NCBI GenBank assembly: GCA_009780915.1
Contig: WQZD01000010.1
Span: forward strand, 1 to 64,000
Source: Propionibacteriaceae bacterium
GTDB lineage: Bacteria > Actinomycetota > Actinomycetes > Propionibacteriales > Propionibacteriaceae
Direction of reading: 5' to 3'
DNA: 64,000 bases
The notes below the pieces were generated by a model. That model ran no database searches. It was not told the DNA's origin and saw only the letters and a program-made list of their open reading frames with translations. The position numbers were made by a program, and so were the translations under genes. The first letter of the stretch is position 1. Each line of letters opens with the position of its first letter. This document shows positions 14,154 to 24,129 of the stretch, piece by piece.

Positions 14154-15682
14154 CAGCGGATCTCCTCTCCCTGTCGCAACGCCAATGCCACCGACACGTG
14201 GTCGGCGGTGGGCCGGTCCTGGCCCTGCAGATCCGCCACCGTCCACGCGACCTTGAGGACCTTGTCGACTCCCCTCGCCGTCAACGTCCCGTTGGCCACA
14301 GCCGCGTCGAGGACGCGCATGTCAGCAGGCAAGGGCAGTTCTTTGCGCAGGTAGATCCCCGGGACCTCGGCGTTGGTCGTCCAGGGGGTCCCGTGCAGCC
14401 GGGCCGTCTGCCTGGCCAGGGCCTGTCGGACCCTGAGGGCCACCACGGCCGAACTCTCCGGCTCCTTCCCGCCGTGCGCCACCAGACTGCGTCGCACGGG
14501 CAGGATGTGCGCCTGGATGTCGATGCGATCCAGGATGGGCCCCGACAGTCGCGAGGCGTACTTGCGGATGGCCGTGGGCGAGCAGGTGCATCGGCTCCTC
14601 GGCGTGGCGGCCAGGCCGCAGGGGCAGGGATTGGCCGCCAAGACCAGTTGGAAACGCGCGGGATAGCGCACAGACATCTGCGACCGGCCGAGGCGGATCT
14701 CCCCCGATTCCAGGGGGGTGCGCAGGGCCTCCAGCGCCACCGTCGAGAACTCTGGGGCCTCGTCGAGGAAGAGCACGCCCCGATGAGCCAAGGAGACCGC
14801 TCCCGGACGGGCGATCCTCGCCCCGCCACCGATCAAGGACGCCAAGGAGGCCGAGTGGTGGGGGGCCGAGTACGGGGGCCGTTCGGGGAGGGAGTCGATC
14901 GAGACGTCCACCAAGGAGTGGATGGCCGCCACGTCCATGGCCTCGACGGTGGTCAGGTCGGGCAGGATCGTGGGCAGGCAGGACGCCAGGAGCGTCTTGC
15001 CCACCCCCGGCGGCCCGTGGAAGAAGAGATGATGACGTCCGGCCGCGGCCACCTCCAGGGCCCACCGGGCCTGGGCCACCCCGACCACGTCCTCCAGATC
15101 CGGGGGCGGCTCCGTTCGCGGGGCAGCCGAGGACGGAGCCGACGCGACGACCCCGGGCCCTCCGCCCAGGACGCTGACCAGATCGGCCAGATTCTTCACG
15201 CCGCGCACCTGGATGCCGTCGACCAGGCTCGCCTCACCGACCTGCGCGGCTGGGACGACCGCCCGCTCGACCCCCAGACGCCGAGCGCCCAGGAGGGCCG
15301 GCAAGACGCCCCGGACCGGATGCACCTGGCCGTCCAAACCCAGTTCGCCCAAGAGGAGCACGCCGTCCAGAGATCGGTGGTCGACGACCTTCTCTGTCGC
15401 CAGCACGGCGGCGGCGATGCCCAGGTCGTAGTGGGAGCCGGTCTTCGGCAAGGAGGCCGGAGTCAGGTTGATGGTCAACACCTGACTGGGCCAGGTGTAT
15501 CCGGCAGAGAGGACCGCCGCGCGACACCTCTCTTTCGCCTGCGTCAGGGCGGCGTCCGGCAGACCGACCATGGTCGTGCGCGGAAGACCCGATCCGGTCC
15601 ACGCCTCGATGGTGACCATCATGGCCTCCATCCCCAACAGCGCCACCGACTGGGCACGTGCGATCCCCCACACCGACGTCAT
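14153..15682 (-). CDS. comM: YifB/ComM Mg-chelatase-like AAA+ ATPase
   Basis: 509 residues. The N-terminal ChlI-like domain (IEAWTGSGLPRTTMVGLPDAAL, then INLTPASLPKTGSHYDLGIA) is followed by the AAA+ module with Walker A GPPGVGKT near residue 225 and Walker B GVLFLDEAPEF. The arginine-rich sensor region and the C-terminal ChlI domain come last. ComM is a helicase that promotes branch migration in natural transformation. Its start overlaps yraN (4 bp) and its stop overlaps dprA, so the three are translationally coupled. Confidence 0.95.
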   Translation of the reverse strand: MTSVWGIARAQSVALLGMEAMMVTIEAWTGSGLPRTTMVGLPDAALTQAKERCRAAVLSAGYTWPSQVLTINLTPASLPKTGSHYDLGIAAAVLATEKVVDHRSLDGVLLLGELGLDGQVHPVRGVLPALLGARRLGVERAVVPAAQVGEASLVDGIQVRGVKNLADLVSVLGGGPGVVASAPSSAAPRTEPPPDLEDVVGVAQARWALEVAAAGRHHLFFHGPPGVGKTLLASCLPTILPDLTTVEAMDVAAIHSLVDVSIDSLPERPPYSAPHHSASLASLIGGGARIARPGAVSLAHRGVLFLDEAPEFSTVALEALRTPLESGEIRLGRSQMSVRYPARFQLVLAANPCPCGLAATPRSRCTCSPTAIRKYASRLSGPILDRIDIQAHILPVRRSLVAHGGKEPESSAVVALRVRQALARQTARLHGTPWTTNAEVPGIYLRKELPLPADMRVLDAAVANGTLTARGVDKVLKVAWTVADLQGQDRPTADHVSVALALRQGEEIR

Positions 15683-16053
15683 AGCCGCACCGCCTTCGCG
15701 TGGGTCAGCGTGGATGTGGCGCCTGGAGGCGACAGGATGCCGATGGCGTCGATCCGCACACGGGAATACCCCGTCTCATGGGTCGCCATCCAGATGCACG
15801 CCAGCCTGTGCAGCCGTTGCAGCTTCGAGCGCGTGATGGCCTCCAGCGGTTCTCCGAATCCGGTCCCCGACTTGACCTTCACCTCACAGAACACCAAAGT
15901 CCCCCGCCCATAGGACGGCTCAACGGCGATGATGTCGATCTCGCCGATCCGGGCGTACCTCCAGTTGCGCTCGACGATGCGCCAGCCGAGATCCTCCAGA
16001 TAGTCGGCTGCGAGGTCTTCGCCAGCCTGCCCGATCTTCTTTCGTTGGTCCAT
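15679..16053 (-). CDS. yraN: YraN/UPF0102 endonuclease-like protein
   Basis: 124 residues from ATG 16053 after GGAGGTGGGCA; the upstream extension to 16176 is not conserved. GEDLAADYLEDLGWRIVERNWR, then GEIDIIAV and LVFCEVKVKSG, make up the Holliday-junction-resolvase-like fold typical of the family. The biochemical role is unsettled. It is first in the operon with comM and dprA. Confidence 0.92.
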   Translation of the reverse strand: MDQRKKIGQAGEDLAADYLEDLGWRIVERNWRYARIGEIDIIAVEPSYGRGTLVFCEVKVKSGTGFGEPLEAITRSKLQRLHRLACIWMATHETGYSRVRIDAIGILSPPGATSTLTHAKAVRL

Positions 16054-16281
16054 TGCCCACCTCCACCTCAGACCATGTGCGGGACCACTCGGCTCGTGTC
16101 GCTCGTCCACAGGAAAAAACCACAGGTGACGAGTTATCCACAGATGGGCACGTCCACGACAGATCGGAGAAACCAATCCAGAGCGCTTCTTGCCGTCGCG
16201 TGGACCACCACCCCGCCTGATACAGGTCTAGACTGGAGAAGGAACTGTGGCGCAGTTCGACTGCCTGGAAATGGGGATTCT

Positions 16282-19200
16282 GTGCTTCACCTTGACGAGG
16301 TTCGCAAGACCTACCGCACCGGGACCTTCACCCAGGCGGCCCTCGACGGCGTCACGATCACCTTCCGCGACAACGAGTTCGTCGCGGTCCTCGGGCCCTC
16401 GGGGTCGGGGAAGACCACCTTGCTCAACATCGTCGGCGGCTTGGACCACGCCGACTCCGGCGACCTCGTCATCGACCAGGTGTCGACCAAGCAGTACGCC
16501 GCCCGCGACTGGGACACGTACCGCAACAACCGCATCGGGTTCGTCTTCCAGAACTACAACCTCATCCCCCACCAGACCGTCCTCGCCAACGTGGAGTTGG
16601 CCCTGACGCTCTCCGGGGTCTCGCGGTCTGAACGCGCCGCCCGCGCCGAGCAGGCGCTCGCCCAGGTCGATCTGACCGAGCACATGCACAAACTGCCCAA
16701 CCAACTCTCCGGCGGGCAGATGCAGAGGGTCGCGATCGCCAGGGCGCTGATCAACGACCCCGAGATCTTGCTCGCCGACGAGCCGACCGGCGCCTTGGAC
16801 TCGAAGACCGGCGTCCAAGTGATGAACCTCCTGCAGGGCATCGCGCGTGATCGCCTCGTCATCATGGTCACCCACAATCCCGAACTCGCGGACCAGTACG
16901 CGAACCGCATCGTCTCCCTGCGAGACGGACAGGTCGTCGCCGACACGCGTCCGTACGTCCCCGGCGACGCCGCTCGCGTGGCGAAACCCGTGCGGCGCAC
17001 GTCCATGAGCTTCCTCACGGCCATCGCCTTGAGCTTCACCAACCTCATGACGAAGAAGGGCCGCACCCTGATGACGAGCTTCGCCGGCTCCATCGGGATC
17101 ATCGGCATCGCCTTGATCCTGGCGCTGGCCAACGGCCTCAACGTGTACATCCGCTCGGTGGAGGAGAACACGCTGTCCGTGTACCCCCTGAGCATCCAGA
17201 CGCAGGGAATCGACCTGACGAGCATGCTGACAGGGGGAAGCAGCGACAGCAGTTCCAGCCCCTCCTCCGACCCGACCTCGACGGGCGAGGCCCACGAGAC
17301 CAAGCTGCTCGCCACCATGTTCTCCCACATCGGGGCGAACGACCTCGCGTCCCTGAAGACCTTCCTGGACTCCCCCGCGTCCGGCATCGCGCCGTACGTG
17401 AACTCCATCCAGTACAACTACTCGGTCACGCCTCAGATCTTCGCGTCCGACACCACTGACGGCGCTCGGCAAGTCAACCCGAACAGCGTCTTCTCGGCGC
17501 TGGGGATGAACTCCACGTCGTCGAGTTCGGTGATGTCCATGGGGATGTCCACCAACGTCTTCTCGTCCCTTCCCGACGACATGGGCCTGCTCGCGGGACA
17601 GTACGACCTCGTCGCCGGCCAGTGGCCGCAGAACGACAACGAGTGCCTTCTCGTCTTGAGCAGTTCGGGCGGAGTGTCCGACTTCGTCTTGTACGCGATG
17701 GGCCTGCTGGACCCGGCGCAACTGACCCAGATGGTCACCAACATGGCCCAGAACAAGCCCATCGACATCCCCACGGGAACCATGGACCTGACCTACGACC
17801 AGTTGATGTCCGTCACCTTCAAAGTCGTGAACGCCACCGCCTTCTACGAGTTGGACCCGACGTACCAGGTGTGGACGGACAAGAGCAAGGACGCCGCGTG
17901 GATGACCGCCGCCGTGAACGCCGGCGAGCCCTTGAAGGTGGCCGGAGTGGTCGTCCCCGATCCTGCGGCCACGGCGACCATGCTGCGCCCAGGCCTGTAC
18001 TACCCCGCCAGCCTGGTACGCCATCTGATGGCCGAGTCGGCCGCCTCCCGGATCGTCCAACAGCAGTTGGCCAACCCCACGGTCAACGTCTTCTCGGGCA
18101 AGACCTTCGCCGAGGAGGCCCAGAACCCGACGATGGCCGACTTCGACTTCTCGTCGATCCTGAACGTCGACCCCGAGGCGTTGACGCAGATGTTCAGCTT
18201 CGACTCGTCCAGCCTCCAACTCTCCTTGCCGTCCCTGGACTTCAGCTCACTGGCGCTGAACCTTCCCACCGTGGCGCCTCCCGACCTCACCCAGATCCTG
18301 GGGTCGCTCAACCTGAGCGTCTCCCCCGACGCCCTGGCCTCTCTCTTGTCTCGTACGATCGGCACCTACCTCAAGGACATGTTCGGGGTCACCATCCCCG
18401 ACCTGTCGACGCTGACGACCTCGCCCCTGACGACCTCGCCCCAGACAGCCACGACTGTGACGGTCCCGCCCCTGACGACGTCACCCTTGACGACGTCAGG
18501 GGTGGCGACGGCACCCTTGGCGACGTCAGCCCAGACGGCGCCCCAGACGTCATCCTCCGCGTCGCCCGTCCTGGCCGCGCCGGCGACGGCGACCGAGCAG
18601 TCGTCCCCGGGCACCTCGGCTCACGCGACGGCCCCTCCCCTCGGGGCCCCGCTCACGCTGGCCACCTCCCCTGTCGCGGTCACCCCACCCACAGACACCA
18701 CCGAGACGGCGTCGTCGTCCACGCCATCGGGCACGCCGTCGGCCACGCCGGCCGCACCGTCGGCGTCCACAGGACCCTCCCTCGCCCTGCCACCTCTGAC
18801 CACGTCGCGAACCCTCGTCCACCTCCCGCTCGACCCGGCCCCGGACTTCACGGACGAGACCACGTCAGAACAGGCGCCAGACCCGCAGTCAGACCCCGTG
18901 CTCGACCCACCCACGCAAGCCCCAGACGAGCCGACGGCAGATCCCTCACCCCAGGACACCCCCACGAGCGACCCGGGATCTGACGCGACCCCGACCGAGC
19001 CGACCCAGCCGACCGACCCGACCTCCGAGAACCCCGCCATCACGCCGTCCGACGACGTGACCGGCACACAGACCGGGACGCTGGGGGGCACGGGCGCCCC
19101 GACGACCGCGCCGGGCCTGGGCGCTTCCGCCCCCACCACCACTCCGGGCATCGTCCTTCCCACCTGGGTGCCCAGCGACGTCGCCAGCGCCATCACCAGC

Positions 19201-20298
19201 GCCCTGGACGGATCACCGATCATCCTGCCCTCGGGGCAGCCGATGTCCTTCCCCACGGGCCTGCCCACGACCTTCCCGACGGCCTTGCCGACCTCATGGC
19301 CGACCACATGGCCGTCCCTCCCCAGCGTCAACGACATCGTGACCTCGTTCACGACCTGGTTCGCCCAGCCAGACGTCCAGGCCCAATTCATGTCCGACCT
19401 GGCACAAGTGATCGACCTCAACGGCATCGAGACCCACCTCGCCTCGGCGCTGGCCGGGTACATGCGCGACACCATGACGACCATGGTGACGCAGATGATG
19501 TCGTCCCTGCAGACGCAGTTGACGGCGGCCATGCGCTCCACGATGACCCAGGTGAGCACCCAACTGGCCTCGGCCATGTCCATGGATCCCAGCAAACTGT
19601 CGAGCCTGTTCTCCTTCACCATGGATCCTGGTCAGCTGACGACCCTCCTGATGTCCATGATGAACAACCAGGCCAACACCCTCGACTCCAATCTGAGCCT
19701 GTTGGGGTACGCCGACGCGGCCAAGCCGTACAGCATCGACATCTACCCGAAGGATTTCGCGGCCAAGCAACAGGTCCTGGACATCCTCACCGGGTACAAC
19801 GACCGTATGACCGCCACGGGACAACCCGACAAGGTGGTCACCTACACCGACATCGTGGCCGTGCTCATGGGTTCGGTGACGGACATCGTCAACAAGATCT
19901 CGGCCGTGTTGGTCGCGTTCGTGTCCATCTCCCTGGTGGTGTCCTCGATCATGATCGGCATCATCACGTACATCTCCGTCCTCGAACGGCGAAAAGAGAT
20001 CGGAATCTTGCGGGCCCTGGGCGCCTCCAAACGCGACATCGCGAACGTGTTCAACGCCGAGACCCTGATCGTCGGCTTCGTGGCGGGCCTGATGGGCGTG
20101 CTGATCACCCTGCTGCTCACCGTGATCGCCAACCCGATCATCTACACGTACACCAATGTGCGCAACATGGCGAAACTGCCCGTCGTCGCGGGGGTGGCGT
20201 TGATCGCCATCTCCATGGCGTTGACCTTCATCGCGGGCCTGATCCCCAGCTCAGCGGCGTCCCGGCGCGATCCCGTCGAGGCGCTGCGAAGCGAGTAG
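16282..20298 (+). CDS. Giant MacB-like ABC exporter: ATPase-permease fusion with S/T/P-rich ectodomain
   Basis: 1338 residues from GTG 16282 (GGAAATGGGGA upstream; a TAGACT box at 16229). Residues 1-235 are a MacB/LolD-type ATPase: Walker A GPSGSGKT 38-45, signature LSGGQ 142-146, Walker B ILLADE 162-167. A first membrane helix follows (~268-290). Then comes a very large extracellular part up to ~1195. Residues ~710-1005 of it are Ser/Thr/Pro repeats (TTSPLTTS-type), followed by Met-rich helical segments. The C-terminus is an FtsX/MacB core of three membrane helices with VLERRKEIGILRALGASKRDI. Ordinary MacB ectodomains are ~200-250 residues, so this one is about four times larger. It likely pumps or mechanically acts on a cell-surface substrate. 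It has no partner protein nearby and ends 17 bp from convergent DUF2469. Confidence 0.85.
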   Translation: MLHLDEVRKTYRTGTFTQAALDGVTITFRDNEFVAVLGPSGSGKTTLLNIVGGLDHADSGDLVIDQVSTKQYAARDWDTYRNNRIGFVFQNYNLIPHQTVLANVELALTLSGVSRSERAARAEQALAQVDLTEHMHKLPNQLSGGQMQRVAIARALINDPEILLADEPTGALDSKTGVQVMNLLQGIARDRLVIMVTHNPELADQYANRIVSLRDGQVVADTRPYVPGDAARVAKPVRRTSMSFLTAIALSFTNLMTKKGRTLMTSFAGSIGIIGIALILALANGLNVYIRSVEENTLSVYPLSIQTQGIDLTSMLTGGSSDSSSSPSSDPTSTGEAHETKLLATMFSHIGANDLASLKTFLDSPASGIAPYVNSIQYNYSVTPQIFASDTTDGARQVNPNSVFSALGMNSTSSSSVMSMGMSTNVFSSLPDDMGLLAGQYDLVAGQWPQNDNECLLVLSSSGGVSDFVLYAMGLLDPAQLTQMVTNMAQNKPIDIPTGTMDLTYDQLMSVTFKVVNATAFYELDPTYQVWTDKSKDAAWMTAAVNAGEPLKVAGVVVPDPAATATMLRPGLYYPASLVRHLMAESAASRIVQQQLANPTVNVFSGKTFAEEAQNPTMADFDFSSILNVDPEALTQMFSFDSSSLQLSLPSLDFSSLALNLPTVAPPDLTQILGSLNLSVSPDALASLLSRTIGTYLKDMFGVTIPDLSTLTTSPLTTSPQTATTVTVPPLTTSPLTTSGVATAPLATSAQTAPQTSSSASPVLAAPATATEQSSPGTSAHATAPPLGAPLTLATSPVAVTPPTDTTETASSSTPSGTPSATPAAPSASTGPSLALPPLTTSRTLVHLPLDPAPDFTDETTSEQAPDPQSDPVLDPPTQAPDEPTADPSPQDTPTSDPGSDATPTEPTQPTDPTSENPAITPSDDVTGTQTGTLGGTGAPTTAPGLGASAPTTTPGIVLPTWVPSDVASAITSALDGSPIILPSGQPMSFPTGLPTTFPTALPTSWPTTWPSLPSVNDIVTSFTTWFAQPDVQAQFMSDLAQVIDLNGIETHLASALAGYMRDTMTTMVTQMMSSLQTQLTAAMRSTMTQVSTQLASAMSMDPSKLSSLFSFTMDPGQLTTLLMSMMNNQANTLDSNLSLLGYADAAKPYSIDIYPKDFAAKQQVLDILTGYNDRMTATGQPDKVVTYTDIVAVLMGSVTDIVNKISAVLVAFVSISLVVSSIMIGIITYISVLERRKEIGILRALGASKRDIANVFNAETLIVGFVAGLMGVLITLLLTVIANPIIYTYTNVRNMAKLPVVAGVALIAISMALTFIAGLIPSSAASRRDPVEALRSE

Positions 20299-20315
20299 CC
20301 GTGGGTGGCGCGACC

Positions 20316-20627
20316 TCAGCCCTGCTCGGGCACCTGGAGGTCTGAATGGGCGATCTCCTCGATGGAGACGTCGCGGAAGGTGAGCACCTTGGCGGTCTTC
20401 ACGAAGCGCGCGGGCCGGTACATGTCCCAGACCCAGGCGTCCGCCATCGAGACCTCGTAGTAGATGTCCCCGCCCTCGGTGCGCACCTTGACGTCCACGT
20501 TGTTGCACAGGTAGAACCGTCGTTCCGTCTCGACGGCGTAACGGAAAATCCCCACAACGTCTTTGTACTCTTTGTACAAGGCGAGTTCGAGATCGGATTC
20601 GTAGGATTCTAGGTCTTCAGCGCTCAT
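20316..20627 (-). CDS. DUF2469 family protein
   Basis: 103 residues, a short acidic protein conserved across Actinomycetota next to rnhB. MSAEDLESYESDLELALYKEYKDV and FRYAVETERRFYLCNNVDV are the family's typical start. No function is established. The start overlaps the rnhB stop (ATGA), so it is the end of an rplS-lepB-rnhB-DUF2469 operon. Confidence 0.93.
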   Translation of the reverse strand: MSAEDLESYESDLELALYKEYKDVVGIFRYAVETERRFYLCNNVDVKVRTEGGDIYYEVSMADAWVWDMYRPARFVKTAKVLTFRDVSIEEIAHSDLQVPEQG

Positions 20628-21235
20628 GATGGTTCTACTTTAGCCGCTCGGGCCACATTCCCATAGCTCAGACGGTGCTGTGGGCAGGGCCCCAGTTCGT
20701 CCAGTCGTCGTTGGTGGACGGCGGTGACATAGCCCTTGTGCTTGGAGAACTCGTAGCCCGGATAGACGAGGTCGAGATCGTCCATGATCGCGTCCCGGGT
20801 GACCTTGGCGACGATGGATGCCGCCGACACGCAGCGTGCGACCTGGTCCCCCTTCCACATCCCCAGGCTGGGGACGGGCAGGCCGGGGACGAAGAAACCG
20901 TCCGTGATGACGAAACCGGGCGTGACGTCCAATCCGAGCACCGCCTGGCGCAGGGCCTCCAGATTGGCCGCCTGGATGCCCATGCGGTCGCAGTCAGGCG
21001 CTTCGACCACATACCAGCAGACGGCGGCGGCGCGCTCGAGGATGAGGGGGTACAACCGGTCGCGTTGCCGATGGGTGAGGGCTTTGGAATCGTTCAGGCC
21101 CGGGATGTCGTGGCCCGGCTCGCTCGACAGGACCACCGCCGCCGCGACCAAGGGCCCCGCGCAGGCGCCGCGTCCGGCTTCGTCCGCCCCGGCGACGGGA
21201 CCCAACCCCGCCAGGTCGAGCATGTCGTCATACAT
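20624..21235 (-). CDS. rnhB: Ribonuclease HII
   Basis: 203 residues. VAGADEAGRGACAGPLVAAAVVL includes the catalytic D18-E19, LNDSKALTHRQRD follows, and ASIVAKVTRDAIMDDLDLVYPGYEFSKHKGY carries the remaining acidic residues and the RNase HII YPGY.F..HKGY block. It removes RNA from RNA-DNA hybrids and single ribonucleotides from DNA. It overlaps lepB by 8 bp at its start and DUF2469 by 4 bp at its end. Confidence 0.96.
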   Translation of the reverse strand: MYDDMLDLAGLGPVAGADEAGRGACAGPLVAAAVVLSSEPGHDIPGLNDSKALTHRQRDRLYPLILERAAAVCWYVVEAPDCDRMGIQAANLEALRQAVLGLDVTPGFVITDGFFVPGLPVPSLGMWKGDQVARCVSAASIVAKVTRDAIMDDLDLVYPGYEFSKHKGYVTAVHQRRLDELGPCPQHRLSYGNVARAAKVEPS

Positions 21236-22046
21236 GGCCGAGCGGACACGCCCACTGCTGGCCGCCCGTGGACGGCGCCGGTTGGGTGGGCGCGGGCACG
21301 GACGCGAACGTGGCCGGGACGGAGAAGGTCTGCATCCGAGACAGGGGTCTCATGATGGCGAAGGCCTTCCCCTGGATGGCGTCCACACTGGGGAACGTGA
21401 GTTGTGGCGTGGGGGTGACCCCCGAGCACATGTGCGCCCGCGAGTCGGCGGAGGAGTCTCGGTGATCGCCCAGGACGAAGATGTGCCCCGCCGGCACGAT
21501 GATGTCGAAGGCGTAGTCCGAGGGGTTGACGGTCGTGCTGGCCGAGTACGGGAACAGGTACGAGGACTCGTCCAAGGGGGTCCCGTTGACCGTGATCCTC
21601 CCCTGGGTGTCACAGCAGGTGACGTGGTCGCCGGGAAGCCCGATCAACCGTTTCACCAGGTACTGCTCGTTCTGGGGCGGAAGGATCTTCACCCAGGCCA
21701 GGGCCTGTTTCCATCCGGGCGCCGGATCAGCCGGGCCCAGCCAGTTCAGGTCGTCGCGGAAGACCACGATCTCCCCGCGCTGAGGCGCCCCGGGTTTCCA
21801 TGCGACGATCGTGTCGCCCACCTGCAGGGTGTTCTCCATCGAGCCCGAGGGCACCAGGAAAGGTTGGAGGACGAAGAGGCGGACGAGGACGACCACCAGG
21901 ATGGCGACGATCATGTACACGGCGAATTCTGCGACCCACCTCACGACGGCCCGCCAACCGTGACCAGGCTTCTTCGGCCCATGCTCGTCCTCCCACGCAC
22001 GCCGAGGTTTGTCAGCACGCGCTTGGGAGCCGACCTCCTCAGACAT
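21228..22046 (-). CDS. lepB: Signal peptidase I
   Basis: 272 residues. A charged cytoplasmic tail leads to one membrane helix (~40-60). Catalytic S69 is in LVPSGSMENTL and the lysine base K132 in YLVKRLIGLPGD, then GHIFVLGDHRDSSADSR. This is the housekeeping Ser/Lys enzyme for Sec substrates, in contrast to the Ser/His SipW-type enzyme at 5.3-6.0 kb. It lies 30 bp downstream of rplS. Confidence 0.96.
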   Translation of the reverse strand: MSEEVGSQARADKPRRAWEDEHGPKKPGHGWRAVVRWVAEFAVYMIVAILVVVLVRLFVLQPFLVPSGSMENTLQVGDTIVAWKPGAPQRGEIVVFRDDLNWLGPADPAPGWKQALAWVKILPPQNEQYLVKRLIGLPGDHVTCCDTQGRITVNGTPLDESSYLFPYSASTTVNPSDYAFDIIVPAGHIFVLGDHRDSSADSRAHMCSGVTPTPQLTFPSVDAIQGKAFAIMRPLSRMQTFSVPATFASVPAPTQPAPSTGGQQWACPLGHV

Positions 22047-22076
22047 GGCGTCCTCCTCAGGTGAAGGAGCGGGGAC

Positions 22077-22427
22077 TCAGATGTACCGCTTCTCCTTGAT
22101 CTTAGCGGCCTTGCCACGCAATGCGCGCAAATAATAAAGTTTGGCGCGCCGCACGTCGCCACGACGCTCGACCTCGATGTGGTCGATGATCGGGGAGTGC
22201 AGGGGAAAAGTACGCTCGACGCCCACGCCGAAGGAGACCTTGCGGACGGTGAACGCCTCTTGGATGTCGGCGCCTGTGCGGGCGATGACCACGCCGGCGA
22301 AGATCTGGATACGGGAGCGGTTGCCTTCGACGACCTTCACGTGCACCTTCACGGAGTCTCCGGGACGGAACGCGGGGATATCATCGCGCAGGGATTCGGC
22401 ATTGATTGCGGAAATGAGCTGGTTCAT
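22077..22427 (-). CDS. rplS: Ribosomal protein L19
   Basis: 116 residues from ATG 22427 after TGGAGGTACCTGAG. The full L19 signature is present: [43 protein letters not shown] and the basic tail [21 protein letters not shown]. It sits at the 30S-50S interface. The ~190-bp region before it (22428-22619) holds its untranslated leader, including a CCCCTG-CCA-CAGGGG hairpin near 22492-22506. No gene is visible there. Confidence 0.97.
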   Translation of the reverse strand: MNQLISAINAESLRDDIPAFRPGDSVKVHVKVVEGNRSRIQIFAGVVIARTGADIQEAFTVRKVSFGVGVERTFPLHSPIIDHIEVERRGDVRRAKLYYLRALRGKAAKIKEKRYI

Positions 22428-22619
22428 CTCAGGTACCTCCAGGTGCCACAGGCCACCATCGTTTATTCGTCTAGGGACGCTCGTCCGGCTTCCCCCCTGT
22501 GGCAGGGGTCGTTCGAGCACAATGTGCCATTTTGCCATAGATCGCCCTCAGCGCGCCAGTCGAGGCGGCGACGAGGAGCCCGTCAGACCCAGCTGGGCAC
22601 GGGGTGCGGACGCACGTGT

Positions 22620-23225
22620 CTAGTCGAAAATCGGCCCGACGGTCCGGGTCCTCTTCAGCTCGAAGAAGCCTGGGTACGCCATCACGGCGCGTACCCCGTC
22701 GAAGAGACGACCGGCCTCCTCGCCCTTGGGGGCCGGGGAGACGACGGGGCCGAAGATGGACATGTCGCCGATGCGGATGACCGGGGTGCCGACGTCCGTT
22801 CCCACCGGGTCCATCCCCCCGTGGTGGCTGATCCTCATGGCGTCGTCCACGCGTGTCGTGACGCAGTCGTCGGCGATGGAAGCGTCCAACCCCAGATCCG
22901 TCAACGCCGCCCGGACGGTGTCGGGCTCTCGGGGCTCGTCATGGATGTGGTAGCGGGTTCCCAGCGCGGTGTAGAACTCGCGCAAGGTCTCCTGGCCGTA
23001 CCGCTGCTCCACCGCGATCGACGCGCGGGCGCCGTACCACGCCTGGGTGGACATCCGCTCCTTGTAGTCCTCGGGCAGGTCGTCGCGGCCCTCGTTGAGC
23101 ACCGCCAGGCTCATCACGTGGAATCTCACGGTCACGTCGCGGACCTTCTCCACATCGAGCATCCATCGGGAGGCCATCCACGCCCACGGGCAATAGGGAT
23201 CGAACCAGAAGTCAACATCGGTCAT
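22620..23225 (-). CDS. Mycothiol-dependent reductase, Rv2466c-like DsbA-fold protein
   Basis: 201 residues with a thioredoxin/DsbA fold: [16 protein letters not shown] carries the active-site C12-P-W-A motif, and VGTPVIRIG is the cis-proline loop. It matches the actinobacterial Rv2466c-type oxidoreductases, which work with mycothiol and react to oxidative stress. The known family size (~200) fits. It is monocistronic by spacing. A thiol system based on mycothiol supports the actinobacterial assignment. Confidence 0.85.
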   Translation of the reverse strand: MTDVDFWFDPYCPWAWMASRWMLDVEKVRDVTVRFHVMSLAVLNEGRDDLPEDYKERMSTQAWYGARASIAVEQRYGQETLREFYTALGTRYHIHDEPREPDTVRAALTDLGLDASIADDCVTTRVDDAMRISHHGGMDPVGTDVGTPVIRIGDMSIFGPVVSPAPKGEEAGRLFDGVRAVMAYPGFFELKRTRTVGPIFD

Positions 23226-23312
23226 GAGGACACTCCATCACATTTTCTGATCGATTCCCAGTCCGTCTCACGTCCTTGCTCCCGAAACCCTCACGTGCAA
23301 GAGAAATCAGAA

Positions 23313-23343
23313 GAGGGCACGTGCGCGTCACGCACGTGCCCTC
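23313..23343 (-). terminator. Terminator of sdhCAB
   Basis: A perfect 13-bp stem, GAGGGCACGTGCG, with a 5-nt loop lies 19 bp beyond the sdhB stop. On the minus strand a T-rich stretch (TTCTGATTTCTCTT) follows. It is a good intrinsic terminator. Confidence 0.85.
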
Positions 23344-23361
23344 CTGGGGTCTGAGACAGGC

Positions 23362-24129
23362 TCACTGCGCCCGGCCGTCACCTCTGAACAAGGAGGCGAT
23401 CAGGTCGCGGTTGAGCTGAGCGATGGATTCCAGCGGAATCTCCTTCGGGCACACCGAGGCGCACTCGCCGATGTTCTGGCAACCGCCGAAGCCGTTGTCG
23501 TCGTGCGCCGCGACCATGGCCTTCACGCGCAGCATGCGCTCGGGCTGGCCCTGGGGAAGATTGTCCAGATGGGTGATCTTCGCCGATGTGAACAGCATCC
23601 CGGCGCCGTTCGGGCACGCGGCCACGCAGGCCCCGCATCCGATACAGGTGGCGGCGTCGAAAGCCCGGTCCGCCAACCGCTTGGGAGCGGGGGTGGAGTG
23701 GGCCTCGGGCGCCGAGCCTGTGTTGACCGAGATGTAGCCGCCGGCCTGGATGATCCGGTCGAACGCCGACCGGTCCACCACGAGGTCCTTGATGACGGGG
23801 AAGGCGCCAGCCCTCCACGGCTCCACCTCGATGACGTCGCCATCGTGGAAGTTGCGCATGTGCAACTGGCAGGTCGTCGTCGGCACCGGGGACTCGTACC
23901 GCCCGTGGGCGGATCCGTTGATCACGATGCCGCACATCCCGCAGATGCCCTCGCGGCAGTCGTAGTCGAAGGCCACAGGCTCCTCGTCGCCCGCTGTGAG
24001 GTTCTCATTGAGCAGATCGAGCATCTCCAGGAAGCTCATCTCTTCGGAGACGTTGTCCAGCTGATAGGAATGCATCGATCCTTCAGCATTCTTATTGGCC
24101 TGACGCCAAATTTTCAGTGTGATTTTCAC
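23362..24129 (-). CDS. sdhB: Succinate dehydrogenase iron-sulfur subunit
   Basis: 255 residues. The N-terminal plant-type ferredoxin part has [19 protein letters not shown] for the [2Fe-2S] cluster. The C-terminal part has [19 protein letters not shown] and [20 protein letters not shown] for the [4Fe-4S] and [3Fe-4S] clusters. It passes electrons from SdhA to the membrane haem subunit. Start and sdhA stop overlap by 4 bp. Together with the single large SdhC this is the b558-type (B-type) complex. Confidence 0.95.
   Translation of the reverse strand: MKITLKIWRQANKNAEGSMHSYQLDNVSEEMSFLEMLDLLNENLTAGDEEPVAFDYDCREGICGMCGIVINGSAHGRYESPVPTTTCQLHMRNFHDGDVIEVEPWRAGAFPVIKDLVVDRSAFDRIIQAGGYISVNTGSAPEAHSTPAPKRLADRAFDAATCIGCGACVAACPNGAGMLFTSAKITHLDNLPQGQPERMLRVKAMVAAHDDNGFGGCQNIGECASVCPKEIPLESIAQLNRDLIASLFRGDGRAQ

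Noticed and set aside
16228-18219. A 663-residue antisense frame over the MacB-like gene
   Set aside because: Shadow of the plus-strand ABC protein with Val/Gly/Arg-rich, motif-free sequence.
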